Origin: Paenibacillus sp. D2_2
Lineage (GTDB): Bacteria > Bacillota > Bacilli > Paenibacillales > Paenibacillaceae
Reading direction: 5' to 3'
Assembly: GCF_031199965.1 (NCBI RefSeq)
Contig: NZ_CP133605.1
Location: 2,388,501-2,452,500, forward strand
Length of the DNA stretch: 64,000 nucleotides
Shown here: positions 9,911 to 19,200 of the stretch, piece after piece
Layout: each line of letters opens with the position of its first letter
How positions within the stretch are numbered: the stretch's first letter is position 1
Notes under the pieces: generated by a model
Databases searched by the model: none
The model's input: the letters and a program-made list of their open reading frames with translations, nothing else
What the model was told of the DNA's origin: nothing
Position numbers and translations under genes: made by a program

Positions 9911-9944
9911 AATAGGGAAAGGATGTTCATAGGAGGCTGGAAAG

Positions 9945-10270
9945 ATGGCATTTGAAGATATTAAATTGCAGGCAATTCCCATGGGCGAGATCTTGCGATC
10001 TTGGTTACTGGTGGGGTCGAACATATAGGAGCTGCTTCAACTGCATATTGGATTGGTGAAAATATAGAGGTTGAGACCTCCGCAGTACCAGGGCATAAAG
10101 AACATGTCTTGACCGTCAATATGGCAAGGGTGGCTGCCCAGAGACTGAAATGTACAGTGACTGTCATCATGGGAATTCATTATGATCACTTAAATAAAAC
10201 AGAAATTGCCGAAGTGTCGGCTCGTACGGAAGCTGTGTTTAACGACTATCTCAGCTCCTGCTCCGAATAG
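9945..10270 (+). CDS. Small conserved protein, possibly LpdD-like (frame slip)
   Basis: About 108 aa after repair. The start ATG 9945 has RBS AGGAGG. Its first frame reads MAFEDIKLQAIPMG; one extra G in the GGG run at 9983-9985 continues it into RDLAILVTGGVEHIGAAST, the main part. The body has a Gly-rich turn (VTGGVEHIGA), an invariant-looking VPGHKEH and MGIHYDHLNKTEI. This pattern recalls a small family annotated beside UbiD-type decarboxylases (LpdD-like, proposed prenyl-FMN chaperone), but I cannot confirm it. It lies between pyrD and moeA in a tight co-directional run. Confidence 0.6.
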
Positions 10271-10288
10271 GAAAGGGAGGGGAGACAG

Positions 10289-11566
10289 ATGAATAACACA
10301 GTAACAACAAGCGATGATAAGTTCCGCCGTCATGCTGTATCCGTTGAAGAGGCCCAATCGCGTGTCATGCCATACGTCGTTCTGGGGGGAACGGAGCAAG
10401 TGAAGATTACCGAATCTAGGGGACGCATTCTTGCTGAGGATGTCATTGCGCCGCACCCATATCCGTTCTTTCGCCGCTCAGGCATGGACGGCTATGCGGT
10501 CATAAGCAGAGACATAGAGAATTGCACTGCAGAAGAGCCGGTTCTGCTTCAAGTGATTGATAACATCCCTTGCGGCAGTTTGCCTTCGGTTCCGATTGTT
10601 ACGGGTACAGCAGCAAGGATTATGACAGGCGCAAAGGTGCCTGATGAAGCTGATGCAGTCGTAATGCTGGAGATGACTGAACAGGTGATTCAAGACGGCA
10701 TCACATATATTAAGCTGAGACGGTCAGTTCCAGTAGGCAACAATATTACTCCGATCGGATTTGAGATTGCCGCTGGGGACAGACTTCTGGAGAAAGGGCG
10801 CAAGCTGTCAGCGGGCGAGGTCTCCGTACTGGCCACCTTTGGCTTGGCCTCTGTTCCTGTTGCGAAGCGTCCTCGGATTGCTGTTCTCTCTACCGGTTCC
10901 GAGCTACTGAAGGTAGATGAGCCGCTTCAAGATGGCAAGATTCGAAATAGCAATACCTATATGCTGGCGACCCAGATCATTGACGCGGGAGGGGAGCCTC
11001 ATCTACTAGAGGCGATTCCCGATCAGTTGGACAAGGCGCGACGGATCATCGAGCAGGCTTTGGCCGACTACGATGTCGTGATTACAACTGGTGGAGTGTC
11101 TGTTGGCGACCATGACATTATGGCTGATATGGTCAAGGGACCGGAAGTAGAAATGCTCTTCAATAAAGTGACGATGCGTCCGGGCAGTGTGACGACAGCG
11201 GCGGTGAAGGACGGGAAGCTGCTATTCGCACTTTCCGGTAATCCTGGCGCTTGCTTCGTAGGCTTCGAGCTGTTCGTGCGTCCGTTGATCGGTGGAATGC
11301 TCGGCAGGGAGAAGCCATTTCTGGCGGAGATCGAGGCTGAGCTGGGCAGCGACTATATGAAGATTAACAACTTTACTCGGTTCGTCAGAGGACGGTTAGA
11401 TCTTTCCTCCGGGAAGGTCATGGCTTATCCGGCTAAGCTCGATGAATCGTCTGTGATGGTCACGATCAAGGACAGCGACGTGCTTATCGTCATACCACCG
11501 ACGACAACAGGAGTTCAGGCGGGACATCAGGTCAAGGTCCTGAAGCTCCCAGGCGGAGGATGGTGA
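10289..11566 (+). CDS. moeA: Molybdopterin molybdenumtransferase MoeA
   Basis: Inserts molybdate into adenylylated molybdopterin, the last general step of molybdenum-cofactor synthesis. 425 aa, slightly longer than E. coli MoeA. N-terminal MoeA domain with RRSGMDGYAV and GTAARIMTGAKVP; central MoCF-binding domain with STGSELL, GKIRNSNTYML and TTGGVSVGDHDIM; then LSGNPGACFVGFELFVRP, and a C-terminal beta domain from about 350. RBS GGGAGGGGAG. Followed after three bases by mobB, so co-translated. No molybdoenzyme gene is in the window. Confidence 0.95.
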   Translation: MNNTVTTSDDKFRRHAVSVEEAQSRVMPYVVLGGTEQVKITESRGRILAEDVIAPHPYPFFRRSGMDGYAVISRDIENCTAEEPVLLQVIDNIPCGSLPSVPIVTGTAARIMTGAKVPDEADAVVMLEMTEQVIQDGITYIKLRRSVPVGNNITPIGFEIAAGDRLLEKGRKLSAGEVSVLATFGLASVPVAKRPRIAVLSTGSELLKVDEPLQDGKIRNSNTYMLATQIIDAGGEPHLLEAIPDQLDKARRIIEQALADYDVVITTGGVSVGDHDIMADMVKGPEVEMLFNKVTMRPGSVTTAAVKDGKLLFALSGNPGACFVGFELFVRPLIGGMLGREKPFLAEIEAELGSDYMKINNFTRFVRGRLDLSSGKVMAYPAKLDESSVMVTIKDSDVLIVIPPTTTGVQAGHQVKVLKLPGGGW

Positions 11567-11569
11567 GCG

Positions 11570-12112
11570 ATGATTAGGCCGCCCGTCATCCAGATTGTCG
11601 GTTACAAGAATAGCGGGAAGACAACCTTAATCAAGCAGCTGCTGTCCGTATTCAATAGTTTGAAATTACGAGTTGCGGTGATTAAGCATGACGTTCATGG
11701 CTTCGAGATCGATCATGAAGGAACGGATACGTACGCTTATCGCCAACAGGGTGCAGCGGCGATCGCGATCACTTCCCCTTATCGTACGGCGTTGATAGAA
11801 GAACAACAGACTCCATTGGAGGAATTAATCGAGCGCTTCGGTAGCTACGATCTGATTCTGGTGGAAGGCTTCAAGCAAGAAGCATTTTCGAAGATTGTGA
11901 TGCTGCGAAACGGCGAGGATCAGAAATTGCTTCAGGAGCTTGATCAGGTGAAGGCTTGTGTAATGAGGGATATAGAGATGGTGGAGCATGGATCACCACG
12001 AATAGAGCGAGTGGGCATCGCTGCCCCGCTCGCTCTATTCGTTGCAGATGAGATTGAGAAGATAGCAGTCTGGATTCTGGGCGAAGCGGAGCTGGTGCCC
12101 CTTGCCGAATAG
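11570..12112 (+). CDS. mobB: Molybdopterin-guanine dinucleotide biosynthesis protein B
   Basis: GTP-binding accessory protein of Mo-cofactor nucleotide attachment. 180 aa, a little longer than usual. P-loop GYKNSGKTT (about 9-17), VIKHDVHGFEIDHEGTDTY (the conserved MobB His/Asp region) and DLILVEGFKQEAFSKI (the Walker B-like EGFK motif). Three bases after moeA, so same operon. It converges on xerS with a ten-base gap and no visible hairpin. Confidence 0.93.
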   Translation: MIRPPVIQIVGYKNSGKTTLIKQLLSVFNSLKLRVAVIKHDVHGFEIDHEGTDTYAYRQQGAAAIAITSPYRTALIEEQQTPLEELIERFGSYDLILVEGFKQEAFSKIVMLRNGEDQKLLQELDQVKACVMRDIEMVEHGSPRIERVGIAAPLALFVADEIEKIAVWILGEAELVPLAE

Positions 12113-12121
12113 GGCAAGGAA

Positions 12122-13207
12122 CTACTCCCCTTCCGCCCGCCGCTCGATGGCTTCGGACATTGTCTTGTCGGTCAAGTGGGCGTAAACCTCGGTCGTCTCG
12201 GTTGAGGCATGACCGAGCTGCTCTTTAGTCTTATAAATGTCATTTTGCAAATAATAATCGGTAGCAAACGAATGGCGTAGCTTATGTACCGTCAGATAAG
12301 GTTTGCCGAATCGTTTGGCATATTTGATAATCATAGCCTGGATGGCTCTCTTTGTCATTCGCTTGCCTTCAGTCTGACCGTTGGGCAGGGCGACGAAGAG
12401 AGCTTTTTCCCGTTTTGGGGTTCGGTATCTCGTCTGCCTCAATTCAGTGTAATGTACGAGGTCATCTTTAGACTGCTCGCGGAAGTAGACCGGAGTCTTG
12501 AAGGTCTCGTCATTATTCCCTTTACGGTATACATAGAGCAACTTATTGTTCAAATCAAGATCATTCACATTCAGATTGACGACCTCTGATACCCGCAGTC
12601 CAGAATTGAGAATGAGGCTGGCAATGCAAGCGTCGCGCTCTCTATTATGCTCATAGGCATAGAGTGCCTGCTTATTGTTCTCGATGTCTTGTCCGTATCC
12701 TTCGGCAATATAGCTGATGAACTCGATCAGTTCATCCTCCTCAAGAATTTTCCCTTTCAGTTTGGCCGCAGTATCCTTCGGTTTATGGATTCGCTTGATC
12801 TCTACTTTAGCCATAATGTTGCGCTTCAGCAGTGGATAGAAATCCTCATCCTCGGCGATTTGACTTAAATAATGAAAAAGAGAACGTAGGGAGGACATTT
12901 TACGTGAGACTGTTATCCTCGAGTTCGTGCCCTCCGTTCGAGTCGTTAAATGCAGCCGGTAACCAGTGACGCTCTCCATCCTTAAAGTCTCTAGTTCCAG
13001 CAGTGTGACCCCTGCATTGTTGTCGGCGATAGAAAGACCCTCGGTGCGTAGCCAGCCAAAAAACTGCTCATAATCTCTGATATACTCCAACAGGGTAGAG
13101 GGCGAGAGATCTGGAAGCTTATAATCAATGAATTGCTGCACGAACCAGGGCATGTGAACCACTCTTTCGTCCAACTTCTTGCGGTCAATTACTTTTTGTA
13201 CATTCAT
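12122..13207 (-). CDS. xerS: Tyrosine recombinase, XerS type
   Basis: Site-specific recombinase of the phage-integrase family. 361 aa, the length of the single-recombinase XerS group of streptococci, longer than XerC/XerD (~300). The N-terminal stretch MPWFVQQFIDYKLPDLSPST is characteristic. Catalytic set: Arg205 (SGLRVSEV), His308/Arg311 (VHKLRHSF), His333 (LGHAS) and Tyr342 (EVYAHL). RBS GGAGGTG. It lies seven bases after the spermidine-synthase-like gene, so the two share a transcript. In streptococci XerS acts on a difSL site beside its gene; I see no space or obvious core site here. Confidence 0.85.
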   Translation of the reverse strand: MNVQKVIDRKKLDERVVHMPWFVQQFIDYKLPDLSPSTLLEYIRDYEQFFGWLRTEGLSIADNNAGVTLLELETLRMESVTGYRLHLTTRTEGTNSRITVSRKMSSLRSLFHYLSQIAEDEDFYPLLKRNIMAKVEIKRIHKPKDTAAKLKGKILEEDELIEFISYIAEGYGQDIENNKQALYAYEHNRERDACIASLILNSGLRVSEVVNLNVNDLDLNNKLLYVYRKGNNDETFKTPVYFREQSKDDLVHYTELRQTRYRTPKREKALFVALPNGQTEGKRMTKRAIQAMIIKYAKRFGKPYLTVHKLRHSFATDYYLQNDIYKTKEQLGHASTETTEVYAHLTDKTMSEAIERRAEGE

Positions 13208-13213
13208 GTGTAG

Positions 13214-13882
13214 TTACACCTCCAGCTTGCGTGAAAGAAATATATAATCCGGTTCTCCGTGGGACTGCTCGACATCAAGCACCTCTACATTGCCAAAATA
13301 TTGCTCCATCCGTTCTGCAAAAACAGGAGAAGCATTGGCGCTCCAGAAGGTTATGCATCCACCGGGTTGAAGCAGCCTATGTAGTTTACAGAAGCTGCTC
13401 TCGTGGTAGAGTGAATGATTCTGCTCGAACACTTTCCAGTCCGGTCCGTTATCAATATCCAGACAGATTAAATCGAACTGTTCATTCGTATTCCCGATCC
13501 AATCGATAAGATCTGCGTGAATGACTCTAGTCTTGAGATGTTCGACAGCCCGATCGGATACATCCGCCAGTTCCGTCTTGTTCCAATCAATGATCTTCTG
13601 CTCGATCTCTATGACGGTAACTTGTTCCACGCGAGGATCAAGCAGGGCCTCCTGTAACGAGAAACCGACTCCAAGTCCGCCAATCAATACATGTTGAGGC
13701 TGTGATACATATTGTAATGCGCTGCGTACGAGCAGCCGCTCCGATTCCCCATTATAAGTGGCCATGAGAAATGTTCCGTTGCTGATGATTTCGTAATCAT
13801 TACCCCTACGTTGAAGCTGGATTTCTCCTCGGGTGGTCATCGCCCGCTCAATAATCTCAGCAGGATAGTCGCTATCATTCAT
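13214..13882 (-). CDS. Spermidine-synthase-like methyltransferase-fold protein
   Basis: 222 aa with the SAM/decarboxy-SAM binding Rossmann fold of the SpeE family. Motifs: LIGGLGVGFSLQEAL (nucleotide loop, about 66-80), VTVIEIEQKII (acidic end of beta2), LICLDIDNGPDW (equivalent of the active-site DxxD region). It lacks the N-terminal tetramerisation domain and part of the putrescine site of true spermidine synthases, so the acceptor is unknown. Upstream gene of the xerS pair; ATG start with GGAGATGCGC nearby. Confidence 0.78.
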   Translation of the reverse strand: MNDSDYPAEIIERAMTTRGEIQLQRRGNDYEIISNGTFLMATYNGESERLLVRSALQYVSQPQHVLIGGLGVGFSLQEALLDPRVEQVTVIEIEQKIIDWNKTELADVSDRAVEHLKTRVIHADLIDWIGNTNEQFDLICLDIDNGPDWKVFEQNHSLYHESSFCKLHRLLQPGGCITFWSANASPVFAERMEQYFGNVEVLDVEQSHGEPDYIFLSRKLEV

Positions 13883-14092
13883 GGGAGCGCATCTCCTTTG
13901 TTTAAAGTAGAGCCTTATTACTATTGTACACGATTACGGCTTGAAAATATCAACTAAAACGTATACATATTAAAAATACATCATATGAAAAATTCATAAT
14001 AGAAAGACCTAGAAACGTACCTAGATCATGCCATCAATATCTCCAGTTTCATCTCTATTCCACACCAACGAAAATTGTAATAAGAGAGGCTC

Positions 14093-14503
14093 TTAATTAA
14101 AAGTCCGGTTCAATCTCTGCAGGAGAGTGCCGAACTGCTCCGATTCTTCATCACTCCAGTCCTTCAGCAGATTCCCGATCCGTGCCTGCCGTGAAGTTCT
14201 TGCCTCCTGAAATATCTGATGGCCTAATTCGGTGACTTGTAGGAAATAGGCTCGGCCATCAGACGGATCAGGAGTGCGGGATACATAGCCTTTCTCCTCA
14301 AGAGAAGAGACCTGTCTGCTGACAGTCGATATATCGAGATGAAACTCATCAGCCAATGTTTTCACACCAGCTTTGCCATGCGCCATAATTTGATGAATTA
14401 ATAAATAGGCCGAGCGGTCGAGTATTTCATGCTTACGGTTTGTAATTCTGCGATATAGAATAGCAAGCTCAAGCTCGATCGTCTCCAGATTATGATTATT
14501 CAC
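14093..14503 (-). CDS. MarR-family transcriptional regulator
   Basis: 136 aa winged-helix dimeric regulator. GTG start preceded by GAGGTGATT. The DNA-recognition region is GVKTLADEFHLDISTVSRQVSSL and the wing is GYVSRTPDPSDGRAYF. It is divergent from the MFS exporter at 14879, the standard layout for a MarR repressor and its drug pump. Palindromic sites at 14628 and 14649 are likely operators. No Cys is present, so thiol sensing is unlikely; a small-molecule ligand is the usual mode. Confidence 0.9.
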   Translation of the reverse strand: MNNHNLETIELELAILYRRITNRKHEILDRSAYLLIHQIMAHGKAGVKTLADEFHLDISTVSRQVSSLEEKGYVSRTPDPSDGRAYFLQVTELGHQIFQEARTSRQARIGNLLKDWSDEESEQFGTLLQRLNRTFN

Positions 14504-14608
14504 TTCTGAATCACCTCAAGTATTTATACAACTTCTATTGTAACCATTGTTTAATAGTAACATATTGTGGATTGTAAAATAAATCAAAGCAAGTTGATCG
14601 AAATTGTA

Positions 14609-14664
14609 TTGACATCAATCCAAGTAGTTGTATAATACAATGATGTAGTTGTATTATGCAATTA
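14609..14664 (+). promoter_or_regulatory. MFS promoter with two MarR-type operators
   Basis: TTGACA (14609-14614) and TATAAT (14631-14636), 16-bp spacing. Two related palindromes, TTGTATAATACAA (14628-14640) and TTGTATTATGCAA (14649-14661), lie 21 bp apart, two helical turns; the first covers the -10 box. This arrangement suits repression by the divergent MarR protein. Confidence 0.7.
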
Positions 14665-14675
14665 TATTTAGAATA

Positions 14676-14857
14676 GAGAGTTCAAAAAGTTCGGTTTTCA
14701 GCACCGAGAAGGTTGGATGAAGCTAGGGACTGAGGAGCGGAGCGTACGTAGTTTGTACGTGAGCACCGGAAGGCCCGGCTGAATTCAAGATTCGACGTCG
14801 AATAGCTTCATGATTCACATCGTGATCAAAACTGGACTTTTTGAACTTCCTCTAAAG
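14676..14857 (+). repeat. Repeat family 1, copy R2 (medium form)
   Basis: About 182 bp, from AGAGAGTTCAAAAAGTTCGG to GGACTTTTTGAACTTCCTCT. It lies between the MFS promoter and its RBS, so it would be transcribed as a structured leader. Nested inverted pairs (GATGAAGCTA/TAGCTTCATG, TACGTAG/GTACGTG, ATTCGACGTCGAAT) predict a long cruciform or hairpin. Confidence 0.88.
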
Positions 14858-14878
14858 AGAGAGGGAGGGAAATGATAC

Positions 14879-16146
14879 ATGTCTTCAAAAACTACGGCAT
14901 TACCTGCTGAGTCAAATCTATTGAAGCCGGAAGAAGCAGCAACGAGCTTGCTTAAGCAACCGAGAGCGGTATGGGCCGTATTCTTCGCCAGTATCGTTGC
15001 CTTCATGGGTCTTGGTTTGGTCGACCCGATCCTACCAGCGATTGCAAAAAATTTGCATGCCAGCAGCAGTGAGGTATCCTTGCTGTTTACAAGCTATAAT
15101 GCGGTGATGGCGATTGCTATGCTGATTACTGGCGTTATTTCTTCAAGATTAGGAATTAAAAGAACATTATTGCTAGGCATAGTCATAATCGCGATATTTT
15201 CATTTTTGGGTGGTTATTTTGATAATATATGGATGATTATCGGTATGCGAGGAGGCTGGGGCCTCGGAAACGCGTTGTTCGTAGCTACCGCGTTGTCGGC
15301 GATTGTTACTCTTTCCGGCAGCGGTACGACGCAGGCAGTTATCTTGTATGAAGCTGCGGTCGGATTAGGTATTTCTGTCGGTCCGTTGCTAGGTGGATGG
15401 TTAGGAGCCATCAGCTGGAAAGGACCCTTCTTTGGCGTTTCGTCACTTATGGTTATAGCTTTTATCGGACTCAGCGTATTCATGCCACGGTCTAAAACAT
15501 CCGCTCCGAAATCCGGAAATAGTAACAATCCATCTAAAACCTCGATTATGGCACCTTTCCGTGCCTTGAAGCATCGTTCTTTGCTTGTGCTCGGATTAAC
15601 TGCCTGCTTCTACAATTTTGGATTCTTCACGCTGATGGCCTATGCTCCTCTAGTGTTGGGCGAGATGGGCGTTGATGAGCACGGCCTCGGCTATATATTT
15701 CTTGGTTGGGGATTCTGCTAGCAATCACTTCCGTGTTCGTGGCCCCAATTTTGAAGGAAAAATTCGGTACTGTTAAGTCGATGTGTGCGATGCTATTCAT
15801 GTTTTCACTCTGTCTTCTCGCGATGGGAATCTGGACGGATTCCAAGCTGGCGATTATTATCTCCGTAGTCGTTGCAGGTGCACTGCTTGGGAACAATAAC
15901 ACATTGATTACAGCTGCAGTTATGAATGCAGCTCCGGTTGAGCGTTCTACAGCATCGGCTGCATACAGTTTCTTGCGTTTTATCGGTGGTGCGATCGCTC
16001 CGTATTTGGCAGGGAAATTAGGAGAGAGCTTCAATTCACATGTGCCATTTATTGTTGGAGCTGCATTTGTTCTCGTCGCTGTCTTGTTTGTTTTCATGAA
16101 TCAGCATCATGTCAAACATGTGGATGACGCTCCAAGCGGACATTAA
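14879..16146 (+). CDS. MFS drug exporter (frame slip)
   Basis: Major facilitator efflux protein, about 422 aa after joining, with 12 predicted helices. The N-terminal half reads FASIVAFMGLGLVDPILPAI, the motif-C-like GILVGP equivalent is GISVGPLLGGWLG, and motif A-like SSRLGIKRTLLLG follows helix 2. The frame breaks at the four-G run at 15708-15711; one more G gives FLGWGILLAITSVFVAPILKEKFG. Similar to the YitG/ArpC-type multidrug exporters of Bacillales. Likely repressed by the divergent MarR protein; a repeat element forms its leader. Confidence 0.86.
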
Positions 16147-16240
16147 TAGTCGATAAGACAAACCACATACGACATATTTCGTGATATAATGAGCTATTGT
16201 CTGCTACGGATTTTTCAGATGCGTAAGGGGTTATTATTTC

Positions 16241-17326
16241 ATGAAATTTACGGTTAATTACTTATCATTCTTCGTTATTCAAGTTGAGGGCAAGGAAGGC
16301 CAGACCGTTAAGAACTACAAGCATTTTCAGACGATGGACGGTTACGAGTATATTGACAGCGAGATCCGTTCTTTTCTGGACGGAGAGTTCACACGGATCG
16401 CCAAGCGCAAGGTGGAGAAGAATCCTGCGATAGAGCAGGCTCCGACGAAGATAGGACGTTTTATTGTCGAACCTGGCTATGAACTGGACAGCAATCCGAA
16501 TTTCAATATGTTCGCGAGACTGCGCGGTGCTGAGGATAAGGAAGATTACAAGAATGCTTGTGATGATCTGGTACGTAGTTACCTAGATACGAGCTCAGTT
16601 CGTGGAGGGGCATTGATCGTTGTACAAGCAAAGCTAGAGAAATATTCGGAGGACCCATATATCTTCGTACTGAAATGTGACTTTGAACCGAAAATTGCCC
16701 GGATTTCCGATGAACGCAGCCTGATTACCACGGTAGAGATGGCGATTAGTGCACGAAATATGAAGTCTATCCTTTATCCGCATATGTATGAGGAGGGAAT
16801 GGCCGATGAATGGGAATTGAAGATTCATCAATCTTCCCATGCCAAGTATTTCGAGGATTTCCTCCGGTTTGTTACCTACGAAATGTCTATACCGGAAATT
16901 GTTAATGAGCAGATGATGGAGTTCGTCCAGACTTACGTAGAGAATAAATGGCCGGACGAGAACGAGGAAGAGCGCCAACAGGTTGAGAAGGAAATTGAAT
17001 TGTGGGCAGCAAGTGAGAAGCGGGTAATACAGGATAAGTGGGAGCCAGCGGAGGTCATCGAGGCGGCTGAGCGTATCGTAGAGATTAAGCCGGAGATCGA
17101 GCTAAAATTTAGAATCGGAGATACGGTTGTCAAAGGGAAACTGGCGGACTTTGGTAATGAGATTCATATCGCTAGGTTGAATGGCCGTTATGCTGTCATT
17201 CTTGAAGGCGAATCAATTACATTTGATAAGGCATTCTCTCCGGTAGAGCTTCTGCAACCAGATTCATTTGAGGTTGTCGCTCAACGGCTGATGGATAAGA
17301 AAATAGATGATGATGATGAGTTGTAA
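16241..17326 (+). CDS. Conserved protein of unknown function (possible DUF3900)
   Basis: 361 aa, soluble, no signal peptide or membrane helix. The start MKFTVNYLSFFVIQVEGKEG and overall pattern recall the DUF3900 proteins of Bacillales, an assignment from memory that needs a profile search. The middle (CDDLVRSYLDTSS, GALIVVQAKL, YIFVLKCDFEPKIARI) is faintly like nucleoid-associated NdpA/YejK proteins. The C-terminal part holds an acidic coiled-coil-like stretch (NEEERQQVEKEIELWAASEK) and a small beta domain (FRIGDTVVKGKLADFGNEI). It ends DDDDEL. Single gene with its own terminator. Confidence 0.6.
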   Translation: MKFTVNYLSFFVIQVEGKEGQTVKNYKHFQTMDGYEYIDSEIRSFLDGEFTRIAKRKVEKNPAIEQAPTKIGRFIVEPGYELDSNPNFNMFARLRGAEDKEDYKNACDDLVRSYLDTSSVRGGALIVVQAKLEKYSEDPYIFVLKCDFEPKIARISDERSLITTVEMAISARNMKSILYPHMYEEGMADEWELKIHQSSHAKYFEDFLRFVTYEMSIPEIVNEQMMEFVQTYVENKWPDENEEERQQVEKEIELWAASEKRVIQDKWEPAEVIEAAERIVEIKPEIELKFRIGDTVVKGKLADFGNEIHIARLNGRYAVILEGESITFDKAFSPVELLQPDSFEVVAQRLMDKKIDDDDEL

Positions 17327-17341
17327 TAATATCATAACAAG

Positions 17342-17387
17342 CGCTTATTTGTTTCGGTGATTTTGCCGTCAGATAAGCGTTTTTTCT
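17342..17387 (+). terminator. Terminator
   Basis: CGCTTAT/ATAAGCG stem with an inner CGGTGATTTTGCCG hairpin, followed by TTTTTTC. Confidence 0.75.
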
Positions 17388-17437
17388 TATGATCATAAGC
17401 TCCCTTTGCATGATTTGGACAGTTCTGGAAAGACTAC

Positions 17438-19193
17438 TTGTTGCTAATGGTGCGTGTATCAAAAGATCTGTTTTCAGCACGAGAATTTCTAGGCTATGAA
17501 GCCGTTAGGATGATGAATATGTGGAAAGTCATAGTATCTCATTTTCCGGGCTGGGACGTTATTTTTCAATCGGTCATGTTATTTGTTCTGCCCGCAGGCT
17601 TCTATCTTTTGTCTAATTGGGTGAAATCGAGATTGGCCAAGCGGAGTTCGGCGGAGAGCAGAGAGGCTAGCAAGTCGGGAGGACTACGGAACAATAACAA
17701 CTCAGAGAGTATAGCTGCTGAACAACCGGTAACAGGTAATTATGATCATGATCTCGCAGTGCTTAAGCAACAAGCCGTCAATCATTGCGATATTCATATC
17801 AGGGAGTTCAAAATCGGGGGGCGAATAGAGCTGCTGTTCTTTATGTAGATGGCCTTTATGATAAAAATCTGATGGATACGCAGGTTCTTGAGTCGTTGAT
17901 GAACAAAGGGGGAATGATACCAATATCTCACAGGAAATCCCTATCACGAAAGAGAATTTGGTGAATCAGATTCTTCCGGTCAGTCAAGTCAGTGATACCG
18001 GTCAGCTGGATCAGATCGTGGAGGATATATTGACGGGCGCTGTTGCTCTACTAGTTGAAGGGTTAGAGGAAGTATTGATGATTAGTGGCTCAGCTGGGAA
18101 TAGCAGAGGGATTGAAGAGCCGGTATCAGAAGGTCTATTAAGAGGCCCGCGCGCGGGATTCACCGAAATCATAAGCGAAAATACCGCTTTATTAAGGCGT
18201 CATGGCAAGAACGAGAGCTTACAGATGATCAAGTTCAAGGTTGGGGCGCGTGCTCAGAAGGATCTGATCGTCGCTTATATGAGAGATATCGCCAACTCTG
18301 AACTAGTCGATGAGGTCATTCGCCGCGTAGAGGCGATCGATATGGATTATTTGGCGGAGTCAGGCTATGTGGAGCAATTGATCGAGGACAACAGCTTAAG
18401 CTTGTTCCAGCAAATCCAGAATACTGAACGTCCGGACCGGGTCATCGGTGCTTTAATGGAGGGCAGAGTGGCGATTTTACTTGACGGGACTCCTTTTGTG
18501 TTGCTTGCCCCCGTTACCTTCAGCATGTTACTCCAGTCACCAGAAGATTATTATGAACGCTGGATACCGGCTTCATTGCTGCGAATACTGCGGTTCTTTA
18601 CCGCCTTCTTGGCTGTATTTACTCCTGCTATATACATCTCGTTCATTTCATTTAATCAAGGGCTGATACCTACCGAATTAGTGGTAACGATTATAGAGTC
18701 CAGACTGTCCGTTCCGTTCCCTTCGATTATCGAAGCACTTCTTATGGAGGTCTCGATTGAAATTCTTAGAGAAGCCGGTATTCGTCTGCCCAAACCTATC
18801 GGTCCCGCAATGGGTATCGTTGGAGGTCTGATTATCGGTGATGCTGCAGTAAATGCAGGAATTATCAGTCCTTTTCTGGTTATTGTTGTGGCAGTTACTG
18901 CTATTTCATCATTCGCTATACCGTCCTACAGTGCGGGGATTACACTACGTATGCTGCGGTTTCTTGCTATGTTCTTTGCAGCTTTCCTTGGTCTATTTGG
19001 AACTGTATTGTTCTTCATACTGCTCTGTAGCCATCTGGCGAAGCTGAAGAGCTTTGGCGTACCGTATATTAGTCCGTTGTCTCCTTTCCGATGGAATGAC
19101 TGGAAGGACTTCATTGTCCGTATGCCATTCAAGCTGATGAACCGGCGCCTTATTTTGATGAAGACGAAGGATTCCACCCGCAGAAAAAATTGA
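17438..19193 (+). CDS. Spore germinant receptor subunit A, GerA/GerKA family (two frame slips)
   Basis: Inner-membrane subunit of a nutrient germinant receptor in spores. About 560-585 aa depending on start; ATG 17510 (MMNMWKV) is plausible, and an open frame reaches 17438. Conserved blocks: [35 protein letters not shown], then the C-terminal helices with [20 protein letters not shown] and [21 protein letters not shown]. Two -1 slips: the six-G run at 17816-17821 and the five-G run at 17908-17912. Between them the joined frame reads [16 protein letters not shown]. First gene of an A-B-C operon, normally expressed in the forespore; I saw no clear sigma-G promoter. Confidence 0.86.
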
Positions 19194-19200
19194 GGTCGTG

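Noticed and set aside
14676..14857. Family 1 copies as transcription terminators
   Set aside because: Several lie after the promoter of the gene they precede and lack a T-run after a compact stem. They also occur in both orientations.
17455..17500. Degenerate family 1 fragment ahead of the germination operon (TCTGTTTTCAGCACGAGAA)
   Set aside because: Only about 19 bases match and the ends are missing; could be chance.
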